This document shows, piece by piece, positions 58,064-64,000 of a stretch of 64,000 nt of DNA. The position numbers and the translations under genes were made by a program. Under the pieces are notes generated by a model. That model was given only the letters and a program-made list of their open reading frames with translations, had not been told where the DNA came from and made no database searches. Numbering within the stretch: the first letter of the stretch is position 1; every line of letters starts with the position of its first letter. Origin of the DNA: Clostridium sp. CM027 (GTDB lineage Bacteria; Bacillota; Clostridia; Clostridiales; Clostridiaceae); the NCBI RefSeq assembly GCF_024730565.1, contig NZ_CP077725.1, positions 3,428,501 to 3,492,500 on the forward strand. Direction: 5' to 3'.

Positions 58064-59110
58064 ATGAGCTGGAAGAAAAGAATAAGTATATGGATAATAT
58101 TTTCGTTATCCATGCAATGTTTAGGTTTATTTTATATAGATCATTATTTTTTAGCTACTGATTCAAAAATGGTTACGGAAAAAATTGTTGAAAATAAAAG
58201 CGATAAATTAAAAAATATTGATATTACATTGCCAGCAAACGTAGAAAATATATTAGCATCCTATGATGCTAAACATTTATGCTATTATGAGAATGAAGAA
58301 TTAAAAATTGCTAACTGTAAGGATGGAAGGGTTAAAAATATAGAGGCTGAAGATGGAAGCAAAATTTCTTTTTATAAATGGCTTCCAGATAGAAATAGAA
58401 TGCTTTTAGTAGAAAAAAGTGATGATGAGTCTAGCAATTTAGTATTGTATTCTTATGACGTAGCAAAAGGTGAAAAAGTAAAGATAGGAAAATTAGCATA
58501 TACTGGTACAAATGATGAAGTAGAAGATATTCAAGTATCAATTTTAACAGGTGTTACTTATATACAGGTTTTAAATGAAGGTGGTAGCAGTAGTATATAT
58601 AGAATTGACAGAGACTATAGAAGTGACAAAGAGGAAGAGATTACAAAAATTGATACAATACCAAAGAGTGTGAGTAATATGGCATTAGCGCGCCATGAAG
58701 ATAATTTGGTATACGAGGGATTAGTCTATAATAAAATGTATTCTACCACCCTTGAGGAACCTATAAATATTAAAGGTGTAGAAAAACTTACTTTAATTGG
58801 CACTGATGATGATGACAATGTGTATCTTGGAGAATTAAAAGATAATTTGGTAAGCAAAATTTATTATGGGAAAACATTAGAAAATACTGAAAATTGGAAA
58901 GTGATTGATTTACAAAAACCTTCTAAAAAAAATGATCTATTTGTTACATCTCTTGGTAAGGTCTATCAAAATGATGTAATGAAAGCTGTAATAAAAGATG
59001 TTAGTTCTGGAACTGAAACTAGCTATAAAGGAAAATTATTGCAATTGTATACTAAGGGAATAGTATCATTGGTTAATGATAAAGAAGTATCTTTTGTTCT
59101 TTTTAAGTAG
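58064..59110 (+). CDS. Membrane-anchored beta-propeller-like protein, unknown function
   Basis: 348 aa. N-terminal hydrophobic anchor (about 6-30), then repeated beta-strand blocks with WLPDRNRMLLVEKSDDESSNLVLYSYDVAKGEK, SIYRIDRDYRSD and TLEEPINIKGVEKLTLIG that resemble TolB/YncE-like propeller strands. No catalytic motif. Probably extracytoplasmic. AAAGGAGAAG before the ATG. Likely an operon partner of the preceding phosphodiester glycosidase, so a shared envelope role is possible. Confidence 0.75.
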   Translation: MSWKKRISIWIIFSLSMQCLGLFYIDHYFLATDSKMVTEKIVENKSDKLKNIDITLPANVENILASYDAKHLCYYENEELKIANCKDGRVKNIEAEDGSKISFYKWLPDRNRMLLVEKSDDESSNLVLYSYDVAKGEKVKIGKLAYTGTNDEVEDIQVSILTGVTYIQVLNEGGSSSIYRIDRDYRSDKEEEITKIDTIPKSVSNMALARHEDNLVYEGLVYNKMYSTTLEEPINIKGVEKLTLIGTDDDDNVYLGELKDNLVSKIYYGKTLENTENWKVIDLQKPSKKNDLFVTSLGKVYQNDVMKAVIKDVSSGTETSYKGKLLQLYTKGIVSLVNDKEVSFVLFK

Positions 59111-59134
59111 TCGATACTATGATGTTTATTTAAG

Positions 59135-59162
59135 ACCTTATCTTTTTAAGATAAGGTTTTTT
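59135..59162 (+). terminator. Terminator after the 57-59 kb gene pair
   Basis: Perfect 10-bp stem ACCTTATCTT (59135-59144) with AAGATAAGGT (59148-59157), then a run of six T. Confidence 0.92.
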
Positions 59163-59238
59163 CTATAATCTGAAAATATAAGTTAATTCATAAGGATATA
59201 GTTGTGGGAATATATTATTTTATTTTAAGAATATTCAA

Positions 59239-59267
59239 TTCAAAATAACAATAAACTTTGTTATAAT
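59239..59267 (+). promoter_or_regulatory. Promoter of the M50 protease gene
   Basis: TTCAAA (59239-59244), 17-bp spacer, consensus TATAAT (59262-59267), about 100 bp before the start codon. Confidence 0.55.
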
Positions 59268-59368
59268 AGGATAGTAGACATCTTAAAAAATAACAAGTCA
59301 AAGATGCATTAACAAGGTGAGTAGCGATTAACATTGCCTACCATGTAGGAGTATAAGGAGGAATAAAT

Positions 59369-60019
59369 TTGGATACACAACAAATATTAAATAAGATTTT
59401 GATGATACCCGCAATTTTATTAGCATTTACTTTTCATGAGTATGCGCATGCTATCGTAGCAGATAGGTTAGGAGACAAAACTCCACGATTTCAAGGGAGA
59501 CTTACGCTGAATCCAATCGCACATATAGATCCAATGGGATTTCTTATGATTATATTAGTAGGGTTTGGTTGGGCAAAGCCTGTTCAGACAAATCCTAGTG
59601 CATTTAAAAATTATTATAAGGATGATTTGAAAGTTTCAGTTGCAGGCCCAATTGCTAATCTAATTCTAGGGTTTGTATTTGCAATTCTTACTGTGTTATT
59701 TTCGAAATTTCCACCAATTCATGGTGGATTATATACTATTATTAGCCAAATTTTAATAATTACAGGGTACCTAAATTGTATTTTGTTTTTTCTTAATTTA
59801 GTGCCAATACCGGGATTTGATGGATCTCATATAGTTAGGGATTTGTTCCCAAAGTTTTTTTACAATTTACCAGATACAATTTATAGGTATCAATTCTTAA
59901 TATTTATGGTGTTAATATTGCCTATATTACCTGGTGGACAATCAGTTTTTACTTATATCGTGCAAGCGCCAGGGTTATGGTTATTTAAACAATTTTTAAA
60001 TATTGCAGGGATGTTTTAA
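59369..60019 (+). CDS. Site-2 protease (M50) family membrane metalloprotease
   Basis: 216 aa, polytopic. Zinc motif HEYAH (His23, Glu24, His27) inside the first membrane segment, then LNPIAHIDPMG and the third ligand region NLVPIPGFDGSHI. These match the small S2P/YwhC group, without PDZ. Cuts membrane-embedded proteins; target unknown. TTG start at 59369 after AAGGAGG (spacing 7). Confidence 0.92.
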   Translation: MDTQQILNKILMIPAILLAFTFHEYAHAIVADRLGDKTPRFQGRLTLNPIAHIDPMGFLMIILVGFGWAKPVQTNPSAFKNYYKDDLKVSVAGPIANLILGFVFAILTVLFSKFPPIHGGLYTIISQILIITGYLNCILFFLNLVPIPGFDGSHIVRDLFPKFFYNLPDTIYRYQFLIFMVLILPILPGGQSVFTYIVQAPGLWLFKQFLNIAGMF

Positions 60020-60086
60020 TATTAATATAAAGCTAAGAAAATCATATAGTGATTTTTTATTATTTAGAATGTAAGGAGAAAAATAT

Positions 60087-60740
60087 ATGCGCTTAAGAAA
60101 AAAATATTGGGCTAGGCCAGAGCTGGAAACTAGTCATATTGTAATAACTGACCAATATGATCACAAAGGAAAATGGAATGAAGAGTTTAAAAATAACAAT
60201 GCAATTCATCTAGAACTAGGTTGCGGTAAAGGTAGATTTATATCAGAAAAGTCCAGGAGAGATCTCGATATCAATTTTGTAGGCATTGATTTAAAAGATG
60301 AGGTTCTGGTATTTGCCCTTAGAAAAGTTATAGAAGTAAGAGAAGTTGAAGGGGAACAAGACATAAATGTACGTCTTATGCCAATGAACATTATGCTTAT
60401 TGATGATGTGTTTGCAAAAGATGAGATAAGCAGAATTTATATAAATTTTTGTAATCCTTGGCCAAAAGACAGACATAATAAAAGAAGATTAACTCATACT
60501 AAGTTCTTGACGAGCTATAAGAAATTCTTAAAACCGGGATCTGAAGTTTGGTTCAAAACAGATGATACAGAGTTATTCGAAGAATCGGTAGATTATTTCA
60601 AAGAGTGTGGGTTTGAAATATTATTTTCAACCTATGATTTGCATAAGAGTGATTTTAAAGATAACGTAGTTACAGAATATGAAGCTAAATTCACAGAAAT
60701 AGGCAAACAAGCTATGTTTCTACAGGCAAAATTAATTTAG
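60087..60740 (+). CDS. trmB: tRNA (guanine-N7-)-methyltransferase
   Basis: 217 aa. SAM site [48 protein letters not shown] (typical TrmB PWPKxRHxKRR motif) and [14 protein letters not shown]. Makes m7G46 in tRNA variable loops. TAAGGAGAAA before the ATG. Followed by a hairpin. Length is usual. Confidence 0.95.
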   Translation: MRLRKKYWARPELETSHIVITDQYDHKGKWNEEFKNNNAIHLELGCGKGRFISEKSRRDLDINFVGIDLKDEVLVFALRKVIEVREVEGEQDINVRLMPMNIMLIDDVFAKDEISRIYINFCNPWPKDRHNKRRLTHTKFLTSYKKFLKPGSEVWFKTDDTELFEESVDYFKECGFEILFSTYDLHKSDFKDNVVTEYEAKFTEIGKQAMFLQAKLI

Positions 60741-60751
60741 CGAATTAATGC

Positions 60752-60786
60752 ATCTCCTGTGGAACTGTTGCAGCTTCGCAGGAGAT
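60752..60786 (+). terminator. Hairpin after trmB
   Basis: Outer 8-bp stem ATCTCCTG (60752-60759)/CAGGAGAT (60779-60786) with a smaller inner pairing (CTG/CAG); no clear T-run, so termination is uncertain. Confidence 0.55.
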
Positions 60787-60962
60787 AACTTATAACCATA
60801 TGAGACTTAAGCATTTTAGATTCTTATTTATTGACAGGATTAACATAATGCTATAAACTTAATTACATAGAAATGTATTAAATTGAAAATTTTAAAAATG
60901 AAAATTATGAATTATATTAGTTAAAAATGAATAGATTTGTTTAGGTGCCTATTATTAATCAG

Positions 60963-60992
60963 CCACTAAAGTGGATGCAGCTACTTTAGTAT
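60963..60992. repeat. Two 12-bp palindromes of the CCACT/CTACT family before the B12 riboswitch
   Basis: CCACTAAAGTGG (60963-60974), linker ATGCAG, then CTACTTTAGTAT (60981-60992). The same palindrome pair and G-ATGCAG linker occur in the 10.06-10.14 kb array between tpiA and gpmI. Confidence 0.78.
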
Positions 60993-60994
60993 AT

Positions 60995-61170
60995 GATTAG
61001 TAAGGTGAAAAGGGAATGTGGTGTAATTCCACAGCAGCCCCCGCTACTGTAATTGAGAGAAAATCTTTTATAACTACCTGAAAGGGAAAGTGATAAGAGA
61101 AAGTGTATCAAGAGCCAGGAGACCTGCCTAAATTAGTAATATTAAGCTTTCGGCGGGAAAGAACTGTAGA
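60995..61170 (+). ncRNA. Cobalamin (B12) riboswitch
   Basis: Contains GTGGTGTAATTCCAC hairpin with CAGCCCCCGCTACTGTAA and the B12 box AGCCAGGAGACCTGCC (61113-61128), the universal cobalamin-riboswitch core. Exact ends of P1 are approximate. An intrinsic terminator follows at 61203-61233, so adenosylcobalamin should shut down cobQ and following genes. Confidence 0.93.
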
Positions 61171-61202
61171 ATTCAAGTTAGTGCAATGAAAAATTTGTAC
61201 AT

Positions 61203-61233
61203 AACAGCAGGTGCGCAAGCTTGCTGTTTTTTT
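61203..61233 (+). terminator. Riboswitch-controlled terminator
   Basis: 10-bp stem AACAGCAGGT (61203-61212) with GCTTGCTGTT (61219-61228, two G-T pairs), then seven T (61227-61233). It is the expression platform of the B12 riboswitch. Confidence 0.88.
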
Positions 61234-61280
61234 GTTGTGTGCCAAATAAGAATACAAGCAGGAAGAAAGGAGAAATAGTA

Positions 61281-62774
61281 ATGGCTAAAGTAATGGTTCA
61301 AGGAACCGCTTCATCAGTAGGAAAAAGCATATTAGTAACAGCACTTTGCAGAATTTTTGTGCAAGATGGGTTTTCAGTATGTCCTTTTAAGTCACAGAAT
61401 ATGTCATTGAATTCTTATATTACATTGGATGGAAAAGAAATGGGACGTGCGCAGGTGCTTCAAGCCTATGCGGCAGGATTGGAGCCAGAGGTATATATGA
61501 ATCCGATTTTATTAAAACCTACCTCGGATAAAAAGTGCCAAATTATCGTTAATGGAAAGGTTTTTGGGAATAGTACAGCTATGGAATATCATAATATGAA
61601 ATTGGAATTCAAAGACATGTTAAAAAAGCAGTTTGAAGAATTAGAGAAGAAGTTTGATATTATAGTAATGGAAGGAGCAGGTAGCCCAGCAGAAATTAAT
61701 TTAAGAGATAGAGATATAGTGAATATGGGAATGGCGGAACTTATAGATGCACCTGTGATACTCGCAGGAGATATAGATAAGGGTGGAGTATTTGCGTCAC
61801 TAGCAGGGACTTTGCTTTTGCTTAATGAGGCCGAGAAAAAAAGAGTTAAAGCCACTATTATTAATAAGTTTAGAGGAGATTTAGAAATCTTAAAGCCAGG
61901 ACTTACAATGCTTGAGGATATTATACATATTCCATGTGCAGGAGTAGTTCCTTATTTTAGATTGGAACTCGAAGATGAAGATGGTGCAGTAGAATTTAAC
62001 AAAAAAATTACTGCACCTATTGATATTGCTGTAATAAAGCTTCCACATATATCGAATTTTACGGATTTAGACGCATTAAAGGCTGAAGAAGATGTATCAG
62101 TTAGATTTGTTACAACTAAAGGAGAATTGGGCACACCAGACCTCCTTATCATACCGGGAACAAAAAATACTATTGATGATTTAATTTCTTTAAGAAATTC
62201 GGGACTTGCAGAAGCGGTTCAGCAATATAGTGTACAAGGTAACGTATTAGGCATTTGTGGAGGCTATCAAATGTTAGGAAATAGCTTAAGTGACCCTAAT
62301 GGCTTAGAGGGAAATTCAAAAGAAACAGAGGGTATGAAGCTTTTAGACGTAGACACAATATTTGAAGATGAGAAAATAACTACAAGAGTAAAGGCTCGTA
62401 GCATTAACATTAGGGATACTAGTATAGAAACTTATGGTTACGAAATACATATGGGAATTTGTAAATATGGTCATAATGCAAAACCACTTTTTGAAATCTA
62501 TGATAAGAATGGTTCTGATACGTCATCCTTCGATGGAGCAATAAATGCAGGTGGAAATGTTATGGGTACATATATTCATGGAGTTTTTGATGGAGTAGAG
62601 TTTAGAGAACATATGATTAATACTTTAAGGGTAAAAAAAGCTATGGAACCTAAAAAATCTAAGGTTTATGAAAATCTAAGAGAAAAAGAATTAGACAAGC
62701 TAGCAGATATAGTTAGAGATAATGTAGATATGGATTCAATCTATAAAATCATAGGAATAAAAAGAAAAAGTTAG
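61281..62774 (+). CDS. cobQ: Cobyric acid synthase
   Basis: 497 aa. N-terminal ATP-binding domain ([53 protein letters not shown]) and C-terminal glutamine amidotransferase with nucleophile GICGGYQML and catalytic His in TYIHGVFDG. Amidates cobyrinic diamide at four carboxyls. The frame opens upstream in the riboswitch terminator (61221), but GAAAGGAG is placed for ATG 61281. First gene under the riboswitch. Confidence 0.96.
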   Translation: MAKVMVQGTASSVGKSILVTALCRIFVQDGFSVCPFKSQNMSLNSYITLDGKEMGRAQVLQAYAAGLEPEVYMNPILLKPTSDKKCQIIVNGKVFGNSTAMEYHNMKLEFKDMLKKQFEELEKKFDIIVMEGAGSPAEINLRDRDIVNMGMAELIDAPVILAGDIDKGGVFASLAGTLLLLNEAEKKRVKATIINKFRGDLEILKPGLTMLEDIIHIPCAGVVPYFRLELEDEDGAVEFNKKITAPIDIAVIKLPHISNFTDLDALKAEEDVSVRFVTTKGELGTPDLLIIPGTKNTIDDLISLRNSGLAEAVQQYSVQGNVLGICGGYQMLGNSLSDPNGLEGNSKETEGMKLLDVDTIFEDEKITTRVKARSINIRDTSIETYGYEIHMGICKYGHNAKPLFEIYDKNGSDTSSFDGAINAGGNVMGTYIHGVFDGVEFREHMINTLRVKKAMEPKKSKVYENLREKELDKLADIVRDNVDMDSIYKIIGIKRKS

Positions 62775-62830
62775 GGACAGTTAACAACTATTTAAAAAAT
62801 TATAACAGTATAAGATAGTGAGGAATTAAA

Positions 62831-63805
62831 ATGGCAATACTATTTCAGACGAACATAATAGATTTAATTTTAGCGGTAATGTTAGACTTATTAATTGGAG
62901 ATCCATATTGGTTTAAACATCCGGTGATTTATATAGGAAAGCTTATTTCTAAATTAGATAAGTTAGGCAGAACGATATGTAAAACTAATGGTCAAATTAA
63001 AGTTTTTGGCGGAATTATTGTAGTTATAGTAGCACTTTCTAGTTTTTTAGTGCCTTTTATAATTTTGAGGATTTCTAATAAGTTTTTTTGGTTGTACCAT
63101 ATTCTCAATATAATATTGCTTTGGACTACAATAGCTGCTAGATGCCTTCATAAAGAAGGTAAGAAGGTTTATGATTCTTTAGTTAATAATGATATTTATG
63201 ACGCAAGAGTTAAATTATCGTACCTTGTAGGGAGAGATACAAAAACCCTTACTGAGTATGAAATAGTAAGAGCTGATGTGGAGACCATTGCAGAGAATAC
63301 AGCAGATGGTGTTATAGCCCCTATTCTCTATGCATTATTAGGGGGAGCACCTTTAGCTATGATGTATAAGGGCATAAATACCATGGATTCAATGCTTGGA
63401 TATATGAATGAAAAATATAAATATATTGGTTTCTTTCCAGCTAAAACAGACGATGTATTTAATTTTATACCAGCAAGAATAACAGGATTTTTAATCTGTT
63501 TGGCATCACCACTTGTTCGAGGAAATATTGCTTGCAGTATAAAAGTGATGATAAGAGATAGAAAAAATCATAAAAGTCCTAATTGTGCTTATCCAGAAGG
63601 AGCAGCAGCGGGGGCTATGGGAGTTAGACTAGGTGGTACGAATGAATATTTTGGAGAAAAAATGTATAAACCAACAATAGGAAACAAAATAAACGATTTG
63701 GGGAAAGAACATATAATAGATACAATAAAATTAATGTATGGGGCAATGTTTTATTTAATAATAATATGCATGTTATATGAAATATGCGTATATATGAAAT
63801 ATTAG
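62831..63805 (+). CDS. cbiB: Adenosylcobinamide-phosphate synthase
   Basis: 324-aa membrane protein of the CobD/CbiB family. DLLIGDPYWFKHPVIYIGKLIS near the N-terminus, LVGRDTKTLTEYEIVRADVETIAENTADGVIAPILYALLGG and SPNCAYPEGAAAGAMGVRLGG. Attaches aminopropanol phosphate to adenosylcobyric acid. TGAGG upstream of its ATG, 56 bp after cobQ. Some pipelines call it cobD. Confidence 0.94.
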   Translation: MAILFQTNIIDLILAVMLDLLIGDPYWFKHPVIYIGKLISKLDKLGRTICKTNGQIKVFGGIIVVIVALSSFLVPFIILRISNKFFWLYHILNIILLWTTIAARCLHKEGKKVYDSLVNNDIYDARVKLSYLVGRDTKTLTEYEIVRADVETIAENTADGVIAPILYALLGGAPLAMMYKGINTMDSMLGYMNEKYKYIGFFPAKTDDVFNFIPARITGFLICLASPLVRGNIACSIKVMIRDRKNHKSPNCAYPEGAAAGAMGVRLGGTNEYFGEKMYKPTIGNKINDLGKEHIIDTIKLMYGAMFYLIIICMLYEICVYMKY

Positions 63806-63835
63806 TAATAGTGATGTATTTTTGGAGATGATATA

Positions 63836-64000
63836 ATGATACAACTTATAGGGCTAAAGCATGATGTGAAAATAGAAATTAGAGAAAAACTCTCAATTAT
63901 ACCAAAACGCCAAGGAAAGTGCTTAGAGGAACTTTTAAATATTTGCGAAGAGGCAGTTATTTTAAGTACCTGCAACAGGACAGAGATATATTTTAAATCT
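63836..64000 (+). CDS. hemA: Glutamyl-tRNA reductase, N-terminal end (runs past the window)
   Basis: First 55 codons from ATG 63836, open to the window edge. [19 protein letters not shown] and the hallmark [10 protein letters not shown], with nucleophile Cys46, identify HemA. Starts the C5 route to tetrapyrroles by reducing glutamyl-tRNA to glutamate-1-semialdehyde. GGAGATGAT upstream. Joins the cobQ-cbiB operon, so it probably belongs to the B12-regulated set feeding corrin synthesis. Confidence 0.93.
   Translation, partial: MIQLIGLKHDVKIEIREKLSIIPKRQGKCLEELLNICEEAVILSTCNRTEIYFKS

Overview
The window looks like a chromosomal segment of a low-GC, Gram-positive, anaerobic, spore-forming Clostridium (sensu stricto) or close relative. 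The DNA is strongly AT-rich, Shine-Dalgarno sites are strong (AGGAGG/GGGGG types), and TTG/GTG starts are frequent. It carries the clostridial gene orders cggR-gapA-pgk-tpiA-gpmI-eno-secG, pyrB-pyrI-pyrC-pyrF-pyrK-pyrD-pyrE and tig-clpP-clpX-lonB-lon-ysxC, a pyruvate formate-lyase pair, and anaerobic-style cobalamin genes. Species cannot be assigned from the sequence alone. Most of the window is core chromosome; accessory signals are concentrated at 18.5-22.3 kb, 24.8-28.8 kb, 34.9-36.3 kb and 50.4-59.1 kb.

Layout. 0-3.9 kb: a BMP-type nucleoside/purine ABC importer (binding protein tail, double ATPase, two permeases). 4.1-5.5 kb: rpoN (sigma-54). 5.5-13.5 kb: the lower-glycolysis cluster behind its repressor cggR, with a recognisable CggR-type operator, internal terminators/hairpins and an array of 12-bp palindromes. 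13.7-18.5 kb: a TrpR-like regulator, pcrA and ligA. 18.5-24.6 kb: a small membrane protein, an orphan oligopeptide-type binding lipoprotein flanked by two copies of a MITE-like repeat, an unknown 460-aa protein, a PurM/HypE-like protein, rdgB and a YfcE-type phosphodiesterase. 24.8-26.9 kb: 20 tRNA genes in two imperfect tandem copies, plus a decaying tRNA-Gln and a separate tRNA-Arg(TCG). 26.9-28.8 kb: a broken tyrosine-recombinase end downstream of that tRNA-Arg, then a BlaI/M56 regulator pair with a clear promoter-operator. 28.8-34.9 kb: the de novo pyrimidine operon, led by a PyrR-type attenuator and a second PyrR-like motif at the pyrB ribosome binding site. 34.9-39.4 kb: a third MITE-like copy, a methyltransferase, pflA and pflB (minus strand). 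40-50.3 kb: two uncharacterised genes, then the protein quality-control genes. 50.5-52.3 kb: three consecutive genes for Gly/Cys-rich, Cys-rich and Asn-rich low-complexity proteins, the least explained locus in the window. 52.5-60.7 kb: membrane-anchored unknowns, an orphan sugar-type binding lipoprotein, a Fur/PerR-family regulator, a PIN-PhoH ATPase, a phosphodiester glycosidase, an M50 protease and trmB. 61-64 kb: a cobalamin riboswitch with terminator controlling cobQ-cbiB-hemA (hemA cut by the window end).

How it fits together: energy metabolism (glycolysis to pyruvate, then pyruvate formate-lyase to acetyl-CoA and formate), nucleotide supply (nucleoside uptake, UMP synthesis, nucleotide-pool cleaning by RdgB), DNA maintenance (PcrA, LigA), ATP-dependent proteolysis (ClpXP, LonB, Lon) and B12/tetrapyrrole synthesis. 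Regulation is visible directly in the DNA at several points: CggR operator, PyrR attenuator, B12 riboswitch, BlaI operator, Fur-type operator and a Rex-like site upstream of pflB. No CRISPR array, intact transposase, rRNA gene or intact prophage was seen.
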